A stretch of DNA of 64,000 nucleotides from contig NZ_VXDC01000001.1 of assembly GCF_008711285.1 (NCBI RefSeq), positions 186,001-250,000 of the forward strand. Direction: 5' to 3'. How positions within the stretch are numbered: position 1 is the stretch's first letter; every line of letters begins with the position of its first letter. The position numbers were made by a program, and so were the translations under genes. The notes beneath the pieces are model-generated. The model did not search any database. It saw only the letters and a list, made by a program, of their open reading frames with translations, and was not told where the DNA came from. The stretch is from Roseibium aquae (lineage in GTDB: Bacteria > Pseudomonadota > Alphaproteobacteria > Rhizobiales > Stappiaceae). This document shows, one piece after another, positions 61,869-64,000 of the stretch.

Positions 61869-62990
61869 ATGGACAGCATTGGTATCGGGCTGATCGGAAC
61901 GGGCTTTATGGGCAAATGCCATGCGCTGGCCTATGGGGCGGTCAAGGCGGTTTTCGGAGATGTGCCCCGGCCGCGTCTTGAAGTGCTTTGCGATGTCCCG
62001 CAGGACAAGGCCGTTGAATTCAAAGACCAACTCGGCTTTGCCCGCGCCACCGACAGTTGGGAGGACCTGATCCGCGATTCGCGCGTCGACATCGTGTGCA
62101 TCACCACTCCGAACAAGGCGCACAAGGAGATGGCGACGGCCGCACTCGCGGCGGGAAAGCACGTTCATCTGGAAAAACCGATGGCGTTGACGCTCGAGGA
62201 TGCGCAGGCTCTCACGCTTCAGGCGGAAAAGGCGGGGGTTAGAACGATCGTCGGTTACAATTATCTGCACAATCCGGCGATCACGCACGCCCGCAAACTC
62301 ATCGCCGAGGGAGCTATTGGCCGGATCGTGCATTTTCGCGGCATGGTCGATGAGGACTATCAGGCCGATCCCGATCTCGCCTGGACCTGGCGCGCCACCA
62401 CCGCGGATGCCGGCCTCGGCACGCTTGGGGATCTTGGCTGCCACCTTGTCTCACTCGCCACGGAGCTTGTCGGGCCAGTGGAAAGCCTGATCGCGGAGAC
62501 CCGCACGGTCCATCAAACGCGGCCGCTGGGCGAGGGGAGCCTTGAGCGCAGGGCGGTCGAAAACGAGGACATTGCATCTGCGCTCCTGACCTTCGAAAAC
62601 GGGGTTCACGGTATCATCTCCACTTCCCGCAGTGCCTGGGGCCGCAAGTCCTATATCGCGTTTGAGGTTCACGGCACGAAGGGCATGATCACCTTCGACC
62701 AGGAACGAATGAACGAGCTCCGGCTCTACCAAAACCATGGACCGGCCGCCGAGCAGGGGTTCAAGACGCTTCTGACCGGACCCGCCCATCCGCCATATGG
62801 TGCCTTCGTCCCCGCGGCCGGACACCAGCTTGGCTTCAACGATCTGAAGGTGATCGAGGCGCGGGAATTGCTCCGGGCGATTGTGGAAGGTCGCGCCGCC
62901 CAGCCCTCCTTCGCGGATGCATATCATTTCGAAGCCGTCATACATGCAATCGCGCGATCGGGCCAAACCGGTACCCGGATCCACCTTTGA
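61869..62990 (+). CDS. Gfo/Idh/MocA-family oxidoreductase, possibly scyllo-inositol or other cyclitol dehydrogenase
   Basis: 373 residues. Rossmann GTGFMG near 10-15, HLEKPMALTLEDA, and the C-terminal fold with GTLGDLGCHLVSLATELVG and the substrate-binding AGHQLGFNDLKVIEARELL. Longer than IolG and of a different subgroup, often linked to other cyclitol or sugar oxidations. 28 bases after iolG, almost certainly co-transcribed. Substrate not determined; scyllo-inositol or an inositol epimer is a reasonable guess. Confidence 0.88.
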   Translation: MDSIGIGLIGTGFMGKCHALAYGAVKAVFGDVPRPRLEVLCDVPQDKAVEFKDQLGFARATDSWEDLIRDSRVDIVCITTPNKAHKEMATAALAAGKHVHLEKPMALTLEDAQALTLQAEKAGVRTIVGYNYLHNPAITHARKLIAEGAIGRIVHFRGMVDEDYQADPDLAWTWRATTADAGLGTLGDLGCHLVSLATELVGPVESLIAETRTVHQTRPLGEGSLERRAVENEDIASALLTFENGVHGIISTSRSAWGRKSYIAFEVHGTKGMITFDQERMNELRLYQNHGPAAEQGFKTLLTGPAHPPYGAFVPAAGHQLGFNDLKVIEARELLRAIVEGRAAQPSFADAYHFEAVIHAIARSGQTGTRIHL

Positions 62991-63105
62991 AGACGGTCGG
63001 GCGGAAGACTCTGTGGTGGGAAAGCCGGGCCGCGTCTGAAATTGACGTGAAATCGACCTGTTTTCCACGCATGGTCGATGCGAACGTGGACTGAAGGAGC
63101 GCGCC

Positions 63106-63777
63106 ATGAACACGATCGATGCGGCCAAGCCTGAGGACTATCTTCAGATCGACATTGTGTCGGATGTCGTGTGCCCCTGGTGCGTGATCGGTTTCAAGCA
63201 GCTTGAGCAGGCGATCCATCAGACCGGAACGCCGGCCACGGTGAAGTGGCACCCTTTTGAACTCAATCCGAACATGGCCGAGGACGGCGAAAACCTGCGC
63301 GATCATATTCACCGGAAATATGGGCTGGATGAGGCCGCCTCGGCCCAGACCCGTGAGCGCCTCACCGCCCTCGGGCTCGAGCTGGGTTTTGCCTTCAACT
63401 ACAGCGATGACATGCGCATGGTGAATACCTTCCGGGCGCATCAACTGCTCCACTGGGCCGGGCCTTACGGCAAGGAGCACCCCTTGAAAATGGCTCTTTT
63501 CGAGGCCTATTTCATCCGCCATGAGGACCTGAACGATCTCACTGTGCTGGGGGAAATCGCCCAAGGTGTGGGACTGAACCCCGCCGAGGCGCAAGACGTG
63601 CTTTCGGACGGGCGGTTTGCCCAGACCGTGCGCCAGGAGGAGAAGTTCTTTACAGATCAAGGCATTCAGGGGGTTCCGGCGGTTATTTTCGACCGGCGGC
63701 ACCTGGTCAGCGGGGCGCAGGGTGTCGATGCGTATGTGTCCATTCTCAGGCAGTTGAACGGCCATTTCAGCACTTGA
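63106..63777 (+). CDS. DsbA-family oxidoreductase, FrnE-like
   Basis: 223 residues, no signal peptide, so cytoplasmic. Thioredoxin fold with an active site CPWC at 23-26, inserted helical domain (about 65-165), and the cis-Pro loop GIQGVPAVIFDRRHLVSGAQ, as in FrnE/2-hydroxychromene-isomerase-like DsbA proteins. Role probably in thiol redox or polyketide-like chemistry elsewhere; here unknown. AAGGAG precedes the ATG. The 115 bases upstream contain no gene; it may have its own promoter and not belong to the inositol genes. Confidence 0.9.
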   Translation: MNTIDAAKPEDYLQIDIVSDVVCPWCVIGFKQLEQAIHQTGTPATVKWHPFELNPNMAEDGENLRDHIHRKYGLDEAASAQTRERLTALGLELGFAFNYSDDMRMVNTFRAHQLLHWAGPYGKEHPLKMALFEAYFIRHEDLNDLTVLGEIAQGVGLNPAEAQDVLSDGRFAQTVRQEEKFFTDQGIQGVPAVIFDRRHLVSGAQGVDAYVSILRQLNGHFST

Positions 63778-63813
63778 GAGCCTGCCGCGCGGCCGGCCGT
63801 ATTCCCGCCTGGC

Positions 63814-64000
63814 CTAGCCGGTTACCGCAACACCTCCGTCCACGACGAGGGACTGGCCCGTCATTGCGGCGCTGGCCTGCGAGGCAAGAAACAGAACCGG
63901 GTCGACGATGTCCGCGGGCGCTAGCTCGCGTTTCAGACATTGGCGTTCGATATGGGCCGCGAGTTTTTCAGGTGTTGCCCATAGGTCTTTTTGACGCTTG
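63814..64000 (-). CDS. SDR-family oxidoreductase, C-terminal fragment at window edge
   Basis: Only the last ~61 residues are in the window. They read ...KRELAPADIVDPVLFLASQASAAMTGQSLVVDGGVAVTG, the classic C terminus of short-chain dehydrogenases (FLAS, TGQxLxVDGG). Catalytic residues and cofactor motif lie outside. Convergent with the DsbA-family gene across a 36-base gap. Confidence 0.88.
   Translation of the reverse strand, partial: KRQKDLWATPEKLAAHIERQCLKRELAPADIVDPVLFLASQASAAMTGQSLVVDGGVAVTG

Noticed and set aside
63778..63813. GC-rich dyad between the DsbA-family and SDR genes as a terminator
   Set aside because: The pairing is short and imperfect and no T tract follows on either strand.
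1..64000. tRNA, rRNA, insertion sequences, integrase or phage genes
   Set aside because: I looked for T-loop motifs, transposase-like proteins, terminal inverted repeats and att-like duplications and saw none that I could support.

Overview
The window is a 64-kb, gene-dense, GC-rich chromosomal segment from what looks like an alphaproteobacterium. The genes present point to the Rhizobiales/Stappiaceae or Rhodobacterales group: a rhizobial-type glycerol ABC transporter (glpVSTPQU order), a myo-inositol cluster under a RpiR-type regulator with GGAA-N6-TTCC operators, several periplasmic-binding-protein transporters, and a type I secretion locus for a giant acidic surface protein. The taxonomic placement is inference. 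I saw no rRNA, tRNA, CRISPR array, insertion sequence or prophage gene.

Layout. (1) 1-1935 (-): substrate-binding protein and truncated permease of an iron(III)/2-aminoethylphosphonate-type ABC importer. (2) 2147-5886: a 6-phosphogluconate dehydrogenase (+) convergent with a three-gene operon (-) of a VOC protein, a GhrA-like hydroxyacid dehydrogenase and a TIM-barrel sugar isomerase-like protein. (3) 6505-9492 (+): a glycine betaine/proline-type importer (proX-proW-proV). (4) 9569-25342: a complete type I secretion island. HlyD-family adaptor and two diverged ABC transporter proteins (-) face the gene for a ~2,888-residue cadherin-repeat protein (+), which is followed by a convergent TolC-family outer-membrane protein (-). 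Next to it is an EAL/degenerate-GGDEF membrane protein (25505-27595). (5) 28119-34242 (+): a GntR regulator, then glpR-ugpC-ugpB-ugpA-ugpE, with a tandem palindromic operator before glpR. (6) 34636-40649 (+): the glycerol importer glpVSTPQU. (7) 40764-48285 (-): a seven-gene V/A-type ATPase operon B-D-I-K-E-DUF2764-A. (8) 48623-51058 (+): a chemoreceptor ending in a PilZ c-di-GMP-binding domain. (9) 51132-62990: myo-inositol uptake and catabolism. The ABC importer, iolC-DUF2090, iolD, iolE and iolB are on the - strand behind iolR; iolG and a second Gfo/Idh dehydrogenase diverge on the + strand. (10) 63106-64000: a FrnE-like DsbA-family protein and the end of an SDR gene.

How the parts fit. 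Much of the window is nutrient scavenging (betaine, G3P, glycerol, inositol, an undetermined anion or phosphonate). All five substrate-binding-protein genes that precede a transporter gene are followed by an intercistronic stem-loop, a repeated design that would raise binding protein over membrane components. The other part is surface and signalling: a secreted giant protein with its own exporter, a c-di-GMP phosphodiesterase beside it, and a PilZ-tailed chemoreceptor further on.

Most unusual points: the secreted protein carries an 834-residue tandem duplication and a beta-propeller-like segment inserted into a Big/VCBS-type domain; its two ABC partners have lost complementary ATPase residues; GlpS and GlpT show a similar complementary asymmetry; and the V/A-type ATPase operon is a circular permutation of the chlamydial order and keeps the candidate Na+ ligands in its rotor subunit. 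All motif and repeat calls were made by reading the sequence, without database searches.
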